Below, in pieces: positions 1-8,766 of a stretch of 64,000 nt of DNA. Numbering within the stretch: position 1 is the stretch's first letter; every line of letters starts with the position of its first letter. Origin of the DNA: Porticoccus sp964395715 (GTDB taxonomy: Bacteria > Pseudomonadota > Gammaproteobacteria > Pseudomonadales > Porticoccaceae); the NCBI GenBank assembly GCA_964395715.1, contig CAYNAU010000002.1, positions 558,001-622,000 of the forward strand. Reading direction: 5' to 3'. The notes under the pieces are model-generated. The model made no database searches. It had not been told where the DNA came from and worked only from the letters and a program-made list of their open reading frames with translations. The position numbers were made by a program, and so were the translations under genes.

Positions 1-67
1 GTATAAATGTCCGTTTGGTGTTTCAATACGACTGATTCCAGGCAGAAAATAATTAAAGGGGATACAC

Positions 68-487
68 ATGAGCGACTACCAGGGAAGTTGTGGCTGCGGG
101 GGCCTGCAGTACCGGTTTTCAGGTGAACCGCTCAACCAGGTGTTTTGCTACTGCCAAGCCTGTCAGCGCCATACAGGAACAGATAAATGGTTTGGCCTGT
201 GGGTGCCGGTGGACAAACTGAGTTTTACGTGCGGAACCCCGGCACGTTTTACCCGCCCCGGCGACTCCGGCCACGACATGCATCACCTGTTCTGCTCGCA
301 ATGTGGTACCACGGTGTGTGTAGAGGTCTGCGTGGGAAATTTTTACACCGTGGCCGCCGGCACAGTCAAAGGCGGTGAAGCCTTCTCACCACGCATGGTG
401 ATCTACCGCAGCGAAGCCCCCGGTTGGGCTGTTTTTCCCGAAGGGATCCCCCAATACGACAAGCTCCCACCGGAACTGAAAATTTAA
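68..487 (+). CDS. GFA/CENP-V domain zinc protein
   Basis: A 139-residue single-domain protein of the GFA (glutathione-dependent formaldehyde-activating enzyme-like) family. The zinc-ligand pattern is visible as GSCGCGG near the N-terminus, CYCQACQRHTG around residue 27, and FCSQCGTT around residue 75. The family binds two zinc ions, but most members have no proven substrate, and true Gfa activity is not established even for the type protein. The start is an ATG preceded by AAAGGGG about 8 bases upstream. The gene stands alone: the next gene begins about 115 bases downstream. Family membership is secure; the reaction is not known. Confidence 0.85.
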   Translation: MSDYQGSCGCGGLQYRFSGEPLNQVFCYCQACQRHTGTDKWFGLWVPVDKLSFTCGTPARFTRPGDSGHDMHHLFCSQCGTTVCVEVCVGNFYTVAAGTVKGGEAFSPRMVIYRSEAPGWAVFPEGIPQYDKLPPELKI

Positions 488-603
488 GCGCTAACGGCCA
501 GTGACATTCCCGACATGGCTTTTTCACTGGTCTCGGTTGTCATCTCCGGACAACGGAAATATGATCAAAGTCTGATAAAAATGATAAGAGCAGTTGCGCT
601 TTC

Positions 604-1395
604 ATGAAAAAATTCAATCTGCCCAGCAAACTGCAGGTAACGGTGCGTATTGTCGGGGTGGTGCTCGGCGCAGAATTTCTGATCAGGGCGTTATATAACA
701 GCCTGGCACTCGACTTGAGTATGTTTCAGGCCTCGACGCTGAATGCCTTTGCTCTGGTGGTGATTTCCACCCCGATTATTTACTTCTGGGTCGTTAAACC
801 CTACGTCAATGCGCACCAGAATGCTCTGGACCAGATTGAGTATATCTCCTGCCTGGACCCCCTGACCAAGCTGGCCAACCGCCGTCTCATTTCTGTGCAT
901 GTAGGAAAAACCTTGGCCAATGCACAGCGGCACGGAATCTACGGCGCCCTGATGGTAATGGATCTCGACGGTTTCAAACCCATCAATGACCGGCACGGCC
1001 ACGAGGCCGGCGATACCGTACTGGTGGAAATTTCCCAACGCCTGCAAGCCATCGTGCGCACCGAGGATATCGTCGGACGCCTGGGAGGAGATGAGTTTGT
1101 TGTGGTGCTCAGCAACCTGGGGAGACAGCCGGATGAGGCCCTGGCCCGGTCAAAATTTGTGGCCAAAAGACTCCTCGACACGGTGGTAAAACCCGTCGAG
1201 TTCAATAGTGAAGTATTAACTGTCTCGGCCAGTATTGGCATACGCTTTATCGACCTGGACCCCAACGTCACCACCGACATGCTGATCAATGCAGCCGATG
1301 CCGCCATGTATCAGGCCAAAAAAGCGGGCAAGGCCCAGGCTGTTATTTTCCAGGAACAGATACTGTTGCCGGAGATGCATAGTGCCACATCCTGA
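604..1395 (+). CDS. Membrane-anchored diguanylate cyclase (GGDEF)
   Basis: A 263-residue protein with two predicted transmembrane helices (about residues 13-35 and 45-63) followed by one GGDEF domain from about residue 83. The active-site motif GGDEF is intact at residues 161-165. An RxxD inhibitory site (RTED, 152-155) lies five residues before it, so both c-di-GMP synthesis and product inhibition are expected. The N-terminal part is too short for a recognised sensor domain. A YajQ-type c-di-GMP-binding protein is encoded at 35975-36460, but nothing links the two directly. Function is assigned with good confidence; the input signal is unknown. Confidence 0.88.
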   Translation: MKKFNLPSKLQVTVRIVGVVLGAEFLIRALYNSLALDLSMFQASTLNAFALVVISTPIIYFWVVKPYVNAHQNALDQIEYISCLDPLTKLANRRLISVHVGKTLANAQRHGIYGALMVMDLDGFKPINDRHGHEAGDTVLVEISQRLQAIVRTEDIVGRLGGDEFVVVLSNLGRQPDEALARSKFVAKRLLDTVVKPVEFNSEVLTVSASIGIRFIDLDPNVTTDMLINAADAAMYQAKKAGKAQAVIFQEQILLPEMHSATS

Positions 1396-1475
1396 CTGAC
1401 ACATTTCTGACACATCAGGATCAAACGATTGTCATAAAACCGTTATAGGCTGGCAGAAAAGGAGCAACGCCAGCC

Positions 1476-3185
1476 ATGCTTAACGTCGAACATTTTATCC
1501 AGGATCGCTACCCCGGTTTTTACCAGCGTCACCCCAGGCTGGTACGCCCCATTATCCGCGTACTGCGCATGCTGTTCCGGGAACAGAGCTTTCAGCAATT
1601 CGAACAGGACTACCCCTACCTGCACGGCTTTGATTTCGTCGAACAAGTGCTGGATTACTTCGACTTCCGCTATACCGTTCGCGACCATGAGCGCCACCGC
1701 ATCCCCGCCCAGGGCCGTGTGGTCATTATCGCCAACCACCCTATCGGCTCACTGGACGGACTGGCACTGCTAAAGCTGGTACGGGAAACACGACCGGACG
1801 TGAAGGTGGTGGCCAATGAACTGTTGTTCACTATCAAACCGCTGCACAAGCTGTTGCTGCCAGTGGATAACATGGGCGGCAACACTACCCGCCAGAATCT
1901 GACGGCCATTCGCGAGCACCTGGACAAAGAAGGTGCCGTGATCATTTTTCCCGCCGGGGAGGTCTCCCGTTTCGGGCCCCAGGGCATCCGCGATGGCGAG
2001 TGGCGCAATGGCTTTTTGCGCATGGCCATCAACAGTAAGGCACCGGTGCTGCCGGTGTTTGTGGATGGCCGGAATTCCGCACTGTTTTACAGCGTGTCAC
2101 TGCTGGCAAAACCTCTCTCTACTTTGCTGCTAGTAAGAGAGATGTTCAAACAGGCGCGCAACTGTGTGGACGTGCGCATTGGCGAGCCGGTCAGCTACGA
2201 CTGCTATCAGCGTATCAACGTACCACTGCGCGAAAAAACCAAGCTGTTCAGGCGTCATCTGTATCGCATTGGTCAGGACAAAAAAGGTATTTTCGGCACG
2301 GTCAGCGCCATAGCCCACCCGGAAAACCGCGCTCTGCTGCGGGATGAAGTCAAACGCTGTGAACTGCTGGGTGAAACCGGTGACGGCAAGCAGATCTACC
2401 TCTACCGCTACCAGCCGGATTCACTGATCATGCGCGAAGTGGGTCGGCTGCGGGAAATCGCCTTTCGCGCTGTGGGCGAAGGTACCGGCAGCCGCCGCGA
2501 TATCGACGGCTATGATCAGCACTACTTCCACCTGCTGTTGTGGGACGAACAGGAACTGGAAATTGCCGGGGCGTACCGCTTCTGCGACGCCACCCTGAGC
2601 CTGGAGCAGGCGGGCCGAGGGCAGCTTTATTCCACCGAGCTGTTTCACTACACAACATCAATGAAGCCTTACCTGGAACGCGGCTTGGAATTGGGCCGAA
2701 GTTTTGTTCAGCCCAAATACTGGGGGCGACGCAGTCTGGATTATCTGTGGTATGGCATCGGGGCCTTTCTGCGTAAGAACCCACACTACCGCTACCTGTT
2801 TGGCCCAGTCACCCTCAGCAACAGTTACCCGGAATGGGCCATGGAGATGCTGGTTTATTTCTACAGCCGGCACTACCCCAGCCTGCAAAAACTGGCAGAG
2901 CCCATCCTGCCCTACCGCATCAACACCGAGCGCCTGGAAGAGCTAGCGGAGAAATTCCCCGGTAAGGACCAGAAGGCGGAATTCACCCAACTAAAGAGCG
3001 AACTCGCCCACATGAACCTCAGCGTGCCCACCCTGTTCAAGCAGTACACTGAGGTGTGCGAACTGGGCGGTGTCCAATTCGCCGGCTTCAACATCGACCC
3101 GGCTTTCGCCAACTGTGTGGATGGGCTGATCATCGTCGATCTCGCGCGCCTGAAACCTTCCAAACGGGAACGCTATATTGGCTGA
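1476..3185 (+). CDS. olsF: OlsF-like bifunctional acyltransferase (PlsC-like plus OlsB-like domains)
   Basis: A 569-residue fusion. The N-terminal half is a PlsC/lysophospholipid acyltransferase domain with the catalytic pair H88 and D94 in NHPIGSLDG and the phosphate-binding motif FPAGEVSR at about 159-166. The C-terminal half, from about residue 290, resembles the OlsB/hemolysin-type N-acyltransferase fold (LREIAFR, then conserved F and Y residues to about residue 500). This domain order is that of OlsF, which makes ornithine lipids in one polypeptide: the OlsB-like part N-acylates ornithine and the PlsC-like part O-acylates the product. The substrate here is inferred from architecture only; another amino acid or an unrelated acyl acceptor is possible. 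Confidence 0.65.
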   Translation: MLNVEHFIQDRYPGFYQRHPRLVRPIIRVLRMLFREQSFQQFEQDYPYLHGFDFVEQVLDYFDFRYTVRDHERHRIPAQGRVVIIANHPIGSLDGLALLKLVRETRPDVKVVANELLFTIKPLHKLLLPVDNMGGNTTRQNLTAIREHLDKEGAVIIFPAGEVSRFGPQGIRDGEWRNGFLRMAINSKAPVLPVFVDGRNSALFYSVSLLAKPLSTLLLVREMFKQARNCVDVRIGEPVSYDCYQRINVPLREKTKLFRRHLYRIGQDKKGIFGTVSAIAHPENRALLRDEVKRCELLGETGDGKQIYLYRYQPDSLIMREVGRLREIAFRAVGEGTGSRRDIDGYDQHYFHLLLWDEQELEIAGAYRFCDATLSLEQAGRGQLYSTELFHYTTSMKPYLERGLELGRSFVQPKYWGRRSLDYLWYGIGAFLRKNPHYRYLFGPVTLSNSYPEWAMEMLVYFYSRHYPSLQKLAEPILPYRINTERLEELAEKFPGKDQKAEFTQLKSELAHMNLSVPTLFKQYTEVCELGGVQFAGFNIDPAFANCVDGLIIVDLARLKPSKRERYIG

Positions 3186-3305
3186 CCTCCACCGGGACAC
3201 AAAACCTTATCGCCCGCGGGAAAAGCGATAGATTGATACCCCGCCAAGGGACACATTTGCGGTGGCGGTGTACAATGTCGGCCTTTGTTTCTCCGGCAGC
3301 GGACA

Positions 3306-4055
3306 ATGACTGACGACAAGACCACCCATTTCGGCTACAAGACCGTTCCCGTCCAGGAAAAGGCCGCTCGCGTGGCCGATGTCTTCCACTCCGTGGCGGC
3401 CAAATATGACCTGATGAACGACCTGATGTCCGGGGGCATTCACCGCCTCTGGAAACGGTTCACTATTGAAATGTCAGGGGTACGACCCGGACAGCGTATC
3501 CTGGATATTGCCGGGGGCACTGGCGATCTGGCGGCCAAATTTTCCCGTCTAGTCGGCCCTGAGGGTGAGGTAGTCCTGGCGGATATCAACGACTCCATGT
3601 TGAAGGTCGGGCGGGATAAACTGATGGATCACGGCGTCGCCGGCAACATCCGCTATGCCCAGGCCGATGCCCAGTACCTGCCCTTCGGTGACAACACCTT
3701 TGATTGCATCACTATCGCCTTTGGTCTGCGCAACGTGACCGACAAGGATCTGGCCCTGCGATCCATGCTGCGAGTGCTGAAACCGGGTGGGCGTCTGCTG
3801 GTACTGGAATTTTCCAAACCCACCAGTGACCTGCTCGGCAAAGCCTACGACTTCTACTCGTTTAACCTGCTGCCCCGCATGGGCAAGCTGGTAGCCAACG
3901 ACGCAGAGAGCTATCAGTATCTGGCCGAATCCATCCGCATGCATCCGGACCAGTCAACTCTCAAGGGCATGATGCAAGAGGCCGGGTTTACCAATTGTGA
4001 ATACCACAATATGACCGGCGGTATTGTTGCCCTGCACCGGGGCTTCAAACCCTGA
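3306..4055 (+). CDS. ubiE: UbiE, demethylmenaquinone/ubiquinone C-methyltransferase
   Basis: A 249-residue class I SAM-dependent methyltransferase that C-methylates the benzoquinol ring in ubiquinone synthesis (and menaquinone where present). It aligns along its whole length with E. coli UbiE: THFGYKTV near the start, SAM-binding LDIAGGTGDLAAKFSR at about 65-80, FDCITIAFGLRNVTD and RMHPDQSTLKGMM. The ATG at 3306 is chosen because the protein then begins MTDDKTTHFG as in homologues; an in-frame ATG 21 bases upstream would only add a poorly conserved extension. Its stop overlaps the next start (TGATG), so translation of ubiE and ubiJ is probably coupled. Confidence 0.97.
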   Translation: MTDDKTTHFGYKTVPVQEKAARVADVFHSVAAKYDLMNDLMSGGIHRLWKRFTIEMSGVRPGQRILDIAGGTGDLAAKFSRLVGPEGEVVLADINDSMLKVGRDKLMDHGVAGNIRYAQADAQYLPFGDNTFDCITIAFGLRNVTDKDLALRSMLRVLKPGGRLLVLEFSKPTSDLLGKAYDFYSFNLLPRMGKLVANDAESYQYLAESIRMHPDQSTLKGMMQEAGFTNCEYHNMTGGIVALHRGFKP

Positions 4056-4717
4056 TGTTCGATTTTCTTAAACAAAACCCCCTGTCGGCATTGCACAGCA
4101 GCGCACTGATGGCCGTGGAAACCGCCATTAATAGTGCATTGGCCTTCGACCCGGCCACATTGCAGTCCATTGCCGGTCTGGCTGGCAAGGTGCTCACTGT
4201 CGAATGCACGCTGCCGCCGCTGACTTTCCACATTATTCATACCGAGCAGGGCATCAGCCTGATGTCCCACTACGAGGGCACGGCGGATACAACCCTGCGA
4301 GGATCAGCACTGTCACTGGCGGCACTGGCAGTGGACGGGGAAGACCGGGTGTCGTTTTACGGCACTGGGGTCGAAGTGCGCGGCGACCACGACCTGCTCA
4401 GGGAAATTCGCAGAGTCTTTGCAAACCTCGATGTGGACTGGGAGGCCGCCCTGGCCAAGTTGATCGGCGATGTGCCGGCTCACCTGGTGGGAGAATCCCT
4501 GCGCAGCGCTGCCAACTGGCAAAAACAGGCCACCGAGCGCGCTGGCAGTGCCGCAGCAGCTTTCAGTCAGGAAGAGGCCAAACTCACACCCGGCCGCGCG
4601 GAAATGACGCATTTCAGTCACAAGGTAAAACTGCTGTCCGAAGATACAGACCGACTGGCAGCCCGCATCAACAGGCTGAAAGTCCGTCTCGACCAACGCG
4701 ATGGCGAAACCCACTGA
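4055..4717 (+). CDS. ubiJ: UbiJ, SCP2-domain ubiquinone biosynthesis accessory factor
   Basis: A 220-residue protein with an N-terminal SCP2 sterol-carrier-like domain (about residues 15-115, with the lipid-pocket stretch GISLMSHYEGTADTTLRGS) and a helical C-terminal tail likely to form a coiled coil (about 170-215). UbiJ with UbiK scaffolds the soluble Ubi metabolon and presents the hydrophobic polyprenyl intermediate to the hydroxylases and methyltransferases. Position supports the call: it lies between ubiE and ubiB exactly as in E. coli (formerly yigP), one base overlapping ubiE and two bases before ubiB. No separate small RNA such as E. coli EsrE could be recognised by eye. Confidence 0.9.
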   Translation: MFDFLKQNPLSALHSSALMAVETAINSALAFDPATLQSIAGLAGKVLTVECTLPPLTFHIIHTEQGISLMSHYEGTADTTLRGSALSLAALAVDGEDRVSFYGTGVEVRGDHDLLREIRRVFANLDVDWEAALAKLIGDVPAHLVGESLRSAANWQKQATERAGSAAAAFSQEEAKLTPGRAEMTHFSHKVKLLSEDTDRLAARINRLKVRLDQRDGETH

Positions 4718-4719
4718 CC

Positions 4720-6330
4720 ATGTCCCGCATTCATCGACTCAGCACTATCCTGCGCACGGTTACCCGCTACCGTCTGGACCTGTTTTTTGACCGTGACAAG
4801 TTGCCCCGCAGTGCTCGCCTGCTGCTTGCCAGTACCCGCCTGCTACCTAAGCCATCGGCTCCCCGCGGCGAACGACTGCGTCGGGCACTGGAAGACCTGG
4901 GCCCGATCTTTATCAAGTTCGGCCAGCTGCTCTCCACCCGTCCGGACCTGATCCCGGCGGATATCTGCAGTGAACTGGACAAACTGCAGGACAATGTGCC
5001 GCCCTTCGACAAGGCCCATTTTGTAGCCATCGTCGAGGACGCGCTGGGAGACAGTATTGATAACCTGTTCCTGCAGTTTGACCGCGAACCCCTGGCCTCT
5101 GCCTCGGTGGCGCAGGTACATGCGGCGGTGCTTCCCAACGGCCGGGAAGTGGTAGTCAAGGCCATTCGCCCGGGTATCGAAAAGGTGATCGAGCAGGACA
5201 TCAAACTGCTGTTCACCATTGCTCGCTGGCTGGAAAACAACACCATTGATGGGCGTCGCATGCGACTCATGGAAGTGGTCAGCGATTACAAAAACACCAT
5301 CTTCGACGAACTGAACCTGCAGCGCGAAGGCGCCAACGCCTCTCTGTTGCGACGCAATTTTGAAGGCTCACCCCTGCTCTACGTGCCGGAAGTATTCTGG
5401 TCACACACTAATGAAAAAGTACTGGTGATGGAGCGTATCTATGCCACCCCGGTGACTGATGTGGCCACGCTCCAGGAACAGCAGACCAATTTCAAAACCT
5501 TGGCGGAACGCGGGGTGGAGATTTTCTTCACCCAGGTGTTTGAACACAACTTCTTCCATGCCGACATGCATCCGGGCAATATTTTTGTCGATGCCAAAAA
5601 CCCCCAACAACCCCGCTACCTCGCGGTGGACTGTGCCATCATGGGTACCCTCACTGAAGCGGACCAGTACTACCTGGCCCGCAACCTGCTGGCCATTTTC
5701 CGACGCGACTATCAGCAGGTCGCCGAGTTGCACGTCCTCTCCGGCTGGGTACCCGAGGGCACCAATATCGGGGAGTTTACCGCCGCCATCCGCACGGTCT
5801 GCGAGCCCATTTTCGAGCGCCCCCTGCGGGAAATTTCCTTCGGGCAGTTGCTGGTCAGCCTGTTCCGCACCGCCCGCCGTTTTGATATGGAAGTGCAGCC
5901 CTCACTGGTGCTGTTACAGAAAACCCTGCTCAATATCGAAGGCCTGGGACGACAGCTCTACCCCGACCTCGACCTGTGGGCCACCGCTCACCCATTCCTG
6001 GAGCGCTGGCTGAAAGAACGTTTCCAGCCCAATGCGCTGGTGGAGCAATTAAAGCGTCACGGCCCGGAATGGCTGGAACAATTTCCCCAGGTACCACAAC
6101 TAATCTTCCACACCCTGGAACGGTTGCAGGCCCGCGAAAAAGCTCCATCAAAATCCCCGATGTCTCGCCCGGACAACAGCAAATCACTCTGGCGACTGTG
6201 GACCGGTGCGGCACTCGTTGGCATTGGGCTGGGCAGCGCATTTCCCCAATGGCTTGATACCGTTCAGGGAATGCCTGGCACCAGTCTGCTGGTTGCCGGT
6301 GCAGGTGTGCTGCTGTTGCTGTTCAGGTAA
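4720..6330 (+). CDS. ubiB: UbiB, ABC1/ADCK atypical kinase-like protein for ubiquinone synthesis
   Basis: A 536-residue member of the UbiB/ADCK protein-kinase-like family, needed for coenzyme Q synthesis through an ATPase activity at the membrane. Diagnostic features are the KxGQ motif in FIKFGQLLSTRPD, the alanine-rich loop SASVAQVHAA in place of a P-loop, the lysine in VVVKAIRPG, the FHADMHPGNIF catalytic loop and the LAVDCAIMG metal-binding loop. Two closing transmembrane helices lie at about 490-510 and 517-535. The start is ATG 4720, two bases after the ubiJ stop; the reading frame is open upstream, but that extension is only the ubiJ sequence in another frame. Confidence 0.96.
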   Translation: MSRIHRLSTILRTVTRYRLDLFFDRDKLPRSARLLLASTRLLPKPSAPRGERLRRALEDLGPIFIKFGQLLSTRPDLIPADICSELDKLQDNVPPFDKAHFVAIVEDALGDSIDNLFLQFDREPLASASVAQVHAAVLPNGREVVVKAIRPGIEKVIEQDIKLLFTIARWLENNTIDGRRMRLMEVVSDYKNTIFDELNLQREGANASLLRRNFEGSPLLYVPEVFWSHTNEKVLVMERIYATPVTDVATLQEQQTNFKTLAERGVEIFFTQVFEHNFFHADMHPGNIFVDAKNPQQPRYLAVDCAIMGTLTEADQYYLARNLLAIFRRDYQQVAELHVLSGWVPEGTNIGEFTAAIRTVCEPIFERPLREISFGQLLVSLFRTARRFDMEVQPSLVLLQKTLLNIEGLGRQLYPDLDLWATAHPFLERWLKERFQPNALVEQLKRHGPEWLEQFPQVPQLIFHTLERLQAREKAPSKSPMSRPDNSKSLWRLWTGAALVGIGLGSAFPQWLDTVQGMPGTSLLVAGAGVLLLLFR

Positions 6331-6383
6331 ACGCCGGCAACTCTGTATTGCCGATCCATAGCGAACTGTCATAATGGCCCCCT

Positions 6384-6767
6384 ATGACCGATTTTCTTGA
6401 TGACATTGCCTGGAATGAAGATGGCCTGCTACCGGCAGTAGCCCAGGACGCCAAATCAGGTCGTATTTTGATGGTCGCCTGGATGAACCGTGAGGCACTG
6501 AGCCTGACGGCCAAAGAACAGCGCGCCGTGTACTGGTCGCGATCCCGGCAAAAATTGTGGCGCAAGGGCGAAGAGTCCGGCCATGTGCAGACCGTCAAGG
6601 AGATTCGCCTCGACTGCGACGGCGATGTCATTGTTCTGCAAATCGAGCAACTGGGGGGCATCGCTTGCCACACCGGGCGTGAATCCTGCTTTTACCGGGT
6701 ACTCAAAGATGGCCAGTGGCATACCGTCGACCCGGTCCTGAAAGACCCCGGAGAGATCTATTCATGA
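6384..6767 (+). CDS. hisI: HisI, phosphoribosyl-AMP cyclohydrolase
   Basis: A 127-residue enzyme for the third step of histidine synthesis, opening the adenine ring of PR-AMP. The metal-binding and active-site motifs are visible: SRQKLWRKGEESGH, then LDCDGDVIVLQIEQ and the second cysteine cluster GGIACHTGRESCF. It is the stand-alone HisI form, with HisE encoded separately, unlike the fused HisIE of enterobacteria. The TGA stop overlaps the hisE start by four bases (ATGA). The hisI-hisE-tatABC order is common in pseudomonads and relatives. Confidence 0.96.
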   Translation: MTDFLDDIAWNEDGLLPAVAQDAKSGRILMVAWMNREALSLTAKEQRAVYWSRSRQKLWRKGEESGHVQTVKEIRLDCDGDVIVLQIEQLGGIACHTGRESCFYRVLKDGQWHTVDPVLKDPGEIYS

Positions 6768-7096
6768 GTGATGTACTGGCTAAACTGACCCAGGTGCTGG
6801 AAGAACGGAAACTGGCACCGCCCGAGGATTCTTACGTTTCCAGCTTGCACCACAAGGGGCTGAATAAAATCCTTGAAAAAGTCGGTGAAGAAGCCGTGGA
6901 AACCATTCTGGCGGCGCGGGACGTGGAACAGGGGGCCAACCCCGACCAGCTGATCTACGAAACCGCCGATCTGTGGTTTCACTCACTGGTCATGCTCTCC
7001 CACCTGGGAGAGAATGCCCAATCCGTTCTGGATGAACTGGAGCGCCGTTTCGACCTGTCGGGCCTTGAAGAAAAAGCCCGGCGCACTTCAACCTGA
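6764..7096 (+). CDS. hisE: HisE, phosphoribosyl-ATP pyrophosphatase
   Basis: A 110-residue all-alpha NTP pyrophosphatase of the MazG-like fold that hydrolyses PR-ATP to PR-AMP in histidine synthesis. The helix motif EKVGEEAVETILAA at about residues 36-49 and the later ETADLWFHSLVML supply the acidic Mg-binding residues. The ATG at 6764 overlaps the hisI stop, which fixes the start: the frame is open 48 bases further upstream, but only inside hisI. Confidence 0.95.
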   Translation: MSDVLAKLTQVLEERKLAPPEDSYVSSLHHKGLNKILEKVGEEAVETILAARDVEQGANPDQLIYETADLWFHSLVMLSHLGENAQSVLDELERRFDLSGLEEKARRTST

Positions 7097-7112
7097 TCAC
7101 AGAGAGACATTT

Positions 7113-7328
7113 ATGGGCTTTGGCTGGCAAGAATTACTGATTATTCTGGTGATCGTCGCATTGATCTTCGGCACCAAAAAACTGAAGAACTTCGGCTCCG
7201 ATCTGGGGGGCGCAGTGAAAGGCTTCAAGGACTCCATGTCCAGCGACGCTGCTGACTCTGCCGGGGACAAACCCGGAGAGAGTGAAACCAGCGAAGTGAA
7301 AGACGTCAAAAAAGACTCTCAGGAATGA
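7113..7328 (+). CDS. tatA: TatA, twin-arginine translocase pore subunit
   Basis: A 71-residue protein with one N-terminal transmembrane helix (LLIILVIVALIFG) followed by the hinge and amphipathic helix with the FGTKKLKNFGSDLGGAVKGFK pattern typical of TatA/E, then an acidic polar tail. TatA oligomers form the transient passage for folded proteins carrying RR signal peptides. The start is ATG 7113, preceded by AGAGAG about 8 bases upstream; the longer frame reading back into hisE is spurious. Confidence 0.95.
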   Translation: MGFGWQELLIILVIVALIFGTKKLKNFGSDLGGAVKGFKDSMSSDAADSAGDKPGESETSEVKDVKKDSQE

Positions 7329-7375
7329 ACCCCGCTTCGGCACACTTTGGCTAATTCTGAGCCGGCGACTGATCC

Positions 7376-7717
7376 ATGTTTGATATCGGTTTCTCCGAAC
7401 TATTACTGATTGCTGTGGTGGCATTGGTGGTGATGGGACCACAGCGCCTGCCACAGGCCATGCGCACTCTCGCCCTGTGGTGGGGACGCGCCCGCCAACT
7501 GTTCGGCAACCTGCGGCGAGAACTTGAAAACGAGGTGGGCATGGATGATATTCGCCGCCAGCTACACAACGAGGAAATTCTTCGCGAAATCAAAAAAAGT
7601 ACCGAAGAATTTGAGCGTTCTGAGGCAGACAGCCTGCAAGACACCGCTTCCAGCCCTGATGGCGAAGAAGCTCCGACGTCACCTTCTGACACGGCATCAC
7701 AACAGGATCGGAAATGA
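7376..7717 (+). CDS. tatB: TatB, twin-arginine translocase receptor subunit
   Basis: A 113-residue protein that starts MFDIGFSELLLIAVVALVVMGPQRLP, the hallmark TatB N-terminus with the conserved glutamate in the membrane helix and the GPxRLP hinge. An amphipathic helix and a variable hydrophilic tail follow. TatB with TatC forms the signal-peptide receptor complex. The stop overlaps the tatC start by four bases. Confidence 0.95.
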   Translation: MFDIGFSELLLIAVVALVVMGPQRLPQAMRTLALWWGRARQLFGNLRRELENEVGMDDIRRQLHNEEILREIKKSTEEFERSEADSLQDTASSPDGEEAPTSPSDTASQQDRK

Positions 7718-8475
7718 GTAACGAGGAATTACTCAACCAGCCCTTTATCGACCATATCGTCGAGTTGCGCAATCGCCTGTTGCGTTGCCTGGTGGTGATT
7801 CTGTTAATCTTTGCCTGCCTCTTTGCCTTCAGTAACGATCTCTACCTCTACATCTCCGAACCACTGCGCGCCCATTTGCCGGAATCATCCACCATGATCG
7901 CCACCGATGTGGCGTCCCCTTTCCTGACCCCCTTCAAGCTGACCATGGTGTTATCCCTGTTTGCCGCCATGCCCTTTATCCTCTATCAGATATGGGCTTT
8001 TATCGCACCGGGGCTGTACCGGAAAGAAAAGAAAATTGTACTGCCTCTATTCTTTTCCAGCGTGGCGCTCTTCTACGGCGGAATGGCATTTGCCTATTAC
8101 GTGGTGTTTCCACTGGTATTTATGTTTTTCACCAGTATCGGGCCGGAAGGTGTTGCGGTGATGACCGATATTCGCAGCTACCTGGATTTTGTCCTGAAAC
8201 TGTTTTTTGCTTTTGGTATCAGTTTTGAAATTCCCATCGGCGTTGTCATTCTCGCCTGGGTCGGCGTGATTGAACCAGACAATCTGGCCCGCAAGCGCCC
8301 CTACGTGTTTGTGGTCTGCTTTGTATTTGGCATGCTGCTTACTCCGCCGGACGTGCTTTCCCAGACACTGCTGGCCGTTCCCATGTGGTTGCTGTTTGAA
8401 ATCGGCATTTTCTTTGGACGGTTGGTGTATAACCCACCCGAGGAAACTCCCGATGCCGATAACTCCTCCACCTGA
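7714..8475 (+). CDS. tatC: TatC, twin-arginine translocase core subunit
   Basis: A 253-residue polytopic membrane protein with the six-helix TatC pattern and the conserved blocks HIVELRNRLLRC near the N-terminus, FLTPFKLTM in the first periplasmic region, FALYQIWAFIAPGLY-like sequence around 95 and the closing TPPD motif (LLTPPDVLSQ). It recognises twin-arginine signal peptides. It is the last gene of the ubi-his-tat run; about 300 bases of regulatory sequence follow before the next operon. Confidence 0.97.
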   Translation: MSNEELLNQPFIDHIVELRNRLLRCLVVILLIFACLFAFSNDLYLYISEPLRAHLPESSTMIATDVASPFLTPFKLTMVLSLFAAMPFILYQIWAFIAPGLYRKEKKIVLPLFFSSVALFYGGMAFAYYVVFPLVFMFFTSIGPEGVAVMTDIRSYLDFVLKLFFAFGISFEIPIGVVILAWVGVIEPDNLARKRPYVFVVCFVFGMLLTPPDVLSQTLLAVPMWLLFEIGIFFGRLVYNPPEETPDADNSST

Positions 8476-8491
8476 AAGCCTCTGGACCAAT

Positions 8492-8539
8492 TGCACAGTT
8501 TTGCAGCAATAGTGGTACCTGATTTGCAAAAATAGTGCA
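8492..8539 (+). promoter_or_regulatory. Possible NtrC-type upstream binding sites
   Basis: TGCACAGTTTTGCAGCA at 8492-8508 has the length and outer bases of an NtrC site (TGCAC, 7-base centre, GCA) but imperfect inner positions. A shorter dyad, TGCAAAAATAGTGCA, lies at 8525-8539. Both sit 110-160 bases before the predicted start of transcription, the usual distance for enhancer-binding proteins. The match is moderate and another activator is possible. Confidence 0.3.
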
Positions 8540-8621
8540 CCCACCACTCATCCCCATTTTCACGCCGTACGAAAATTCAAATTTCACTATTTATTTCAGT
8601 TAGTTAAAGCCAATATCAGGC

Positions 8622-8638
8622 TTGGCATTTTTTATGCA
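8622..8638 (+). promoter_or_regulatory. Sigma54 (RpoN) -24/-12 promoter
   Basis: TTGGCATTTTTTATGCA carries the invariant GG (8624-8625) and GC (8636-8637) separated by exactly ten bases, with the TTGGCA and TGCA contexts of sigma54 promoters. The expected start of transcription is near 8649. It is followed by a leader of about 130 bases and then the flavoprotein gene. Confidence 0.65.
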
Positions 8639-8719
8639 TAACTGATGTAAGAACCGCTGCCCGCCCAGTTCTACAGGGTGTGGTCATGGCAGCAAGCACA
8701 TAGGATCGACAGGTAATGA

Positions 8720-8766
8720 AGCCTGCCGGCTCGCCGCCACAAGCGGTGGGCCAGCAGGCTTTTTTT
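8720..8766 (+). terminator. Leader intrinsic terminator (candidate attenuator)
   Basis: A long stem of about 18 pairs with a few G-U pairs and a small ACAA loop: AGCCTGC at 8720 pairs with GCAGGCT ending at 8760. A run of seven T follows immediately. It lies inside the leader between the sigma54 promoter and the flavoprotein start, so it would stop most transcripts unless antitermination occurs. Leaders of nitrate/nitrite assimilation operons use such terminators under ANTAR proteins (NasT/NasR); whether that applies here is inference. Confidence 0.75.

Noticed and set aside
4204..4719. In-frame extension of ubiB upstream
   Set aside because: It overlaps ubiJ in another frame and shows no ubiB homology; the ATG at 4720 is the family start.
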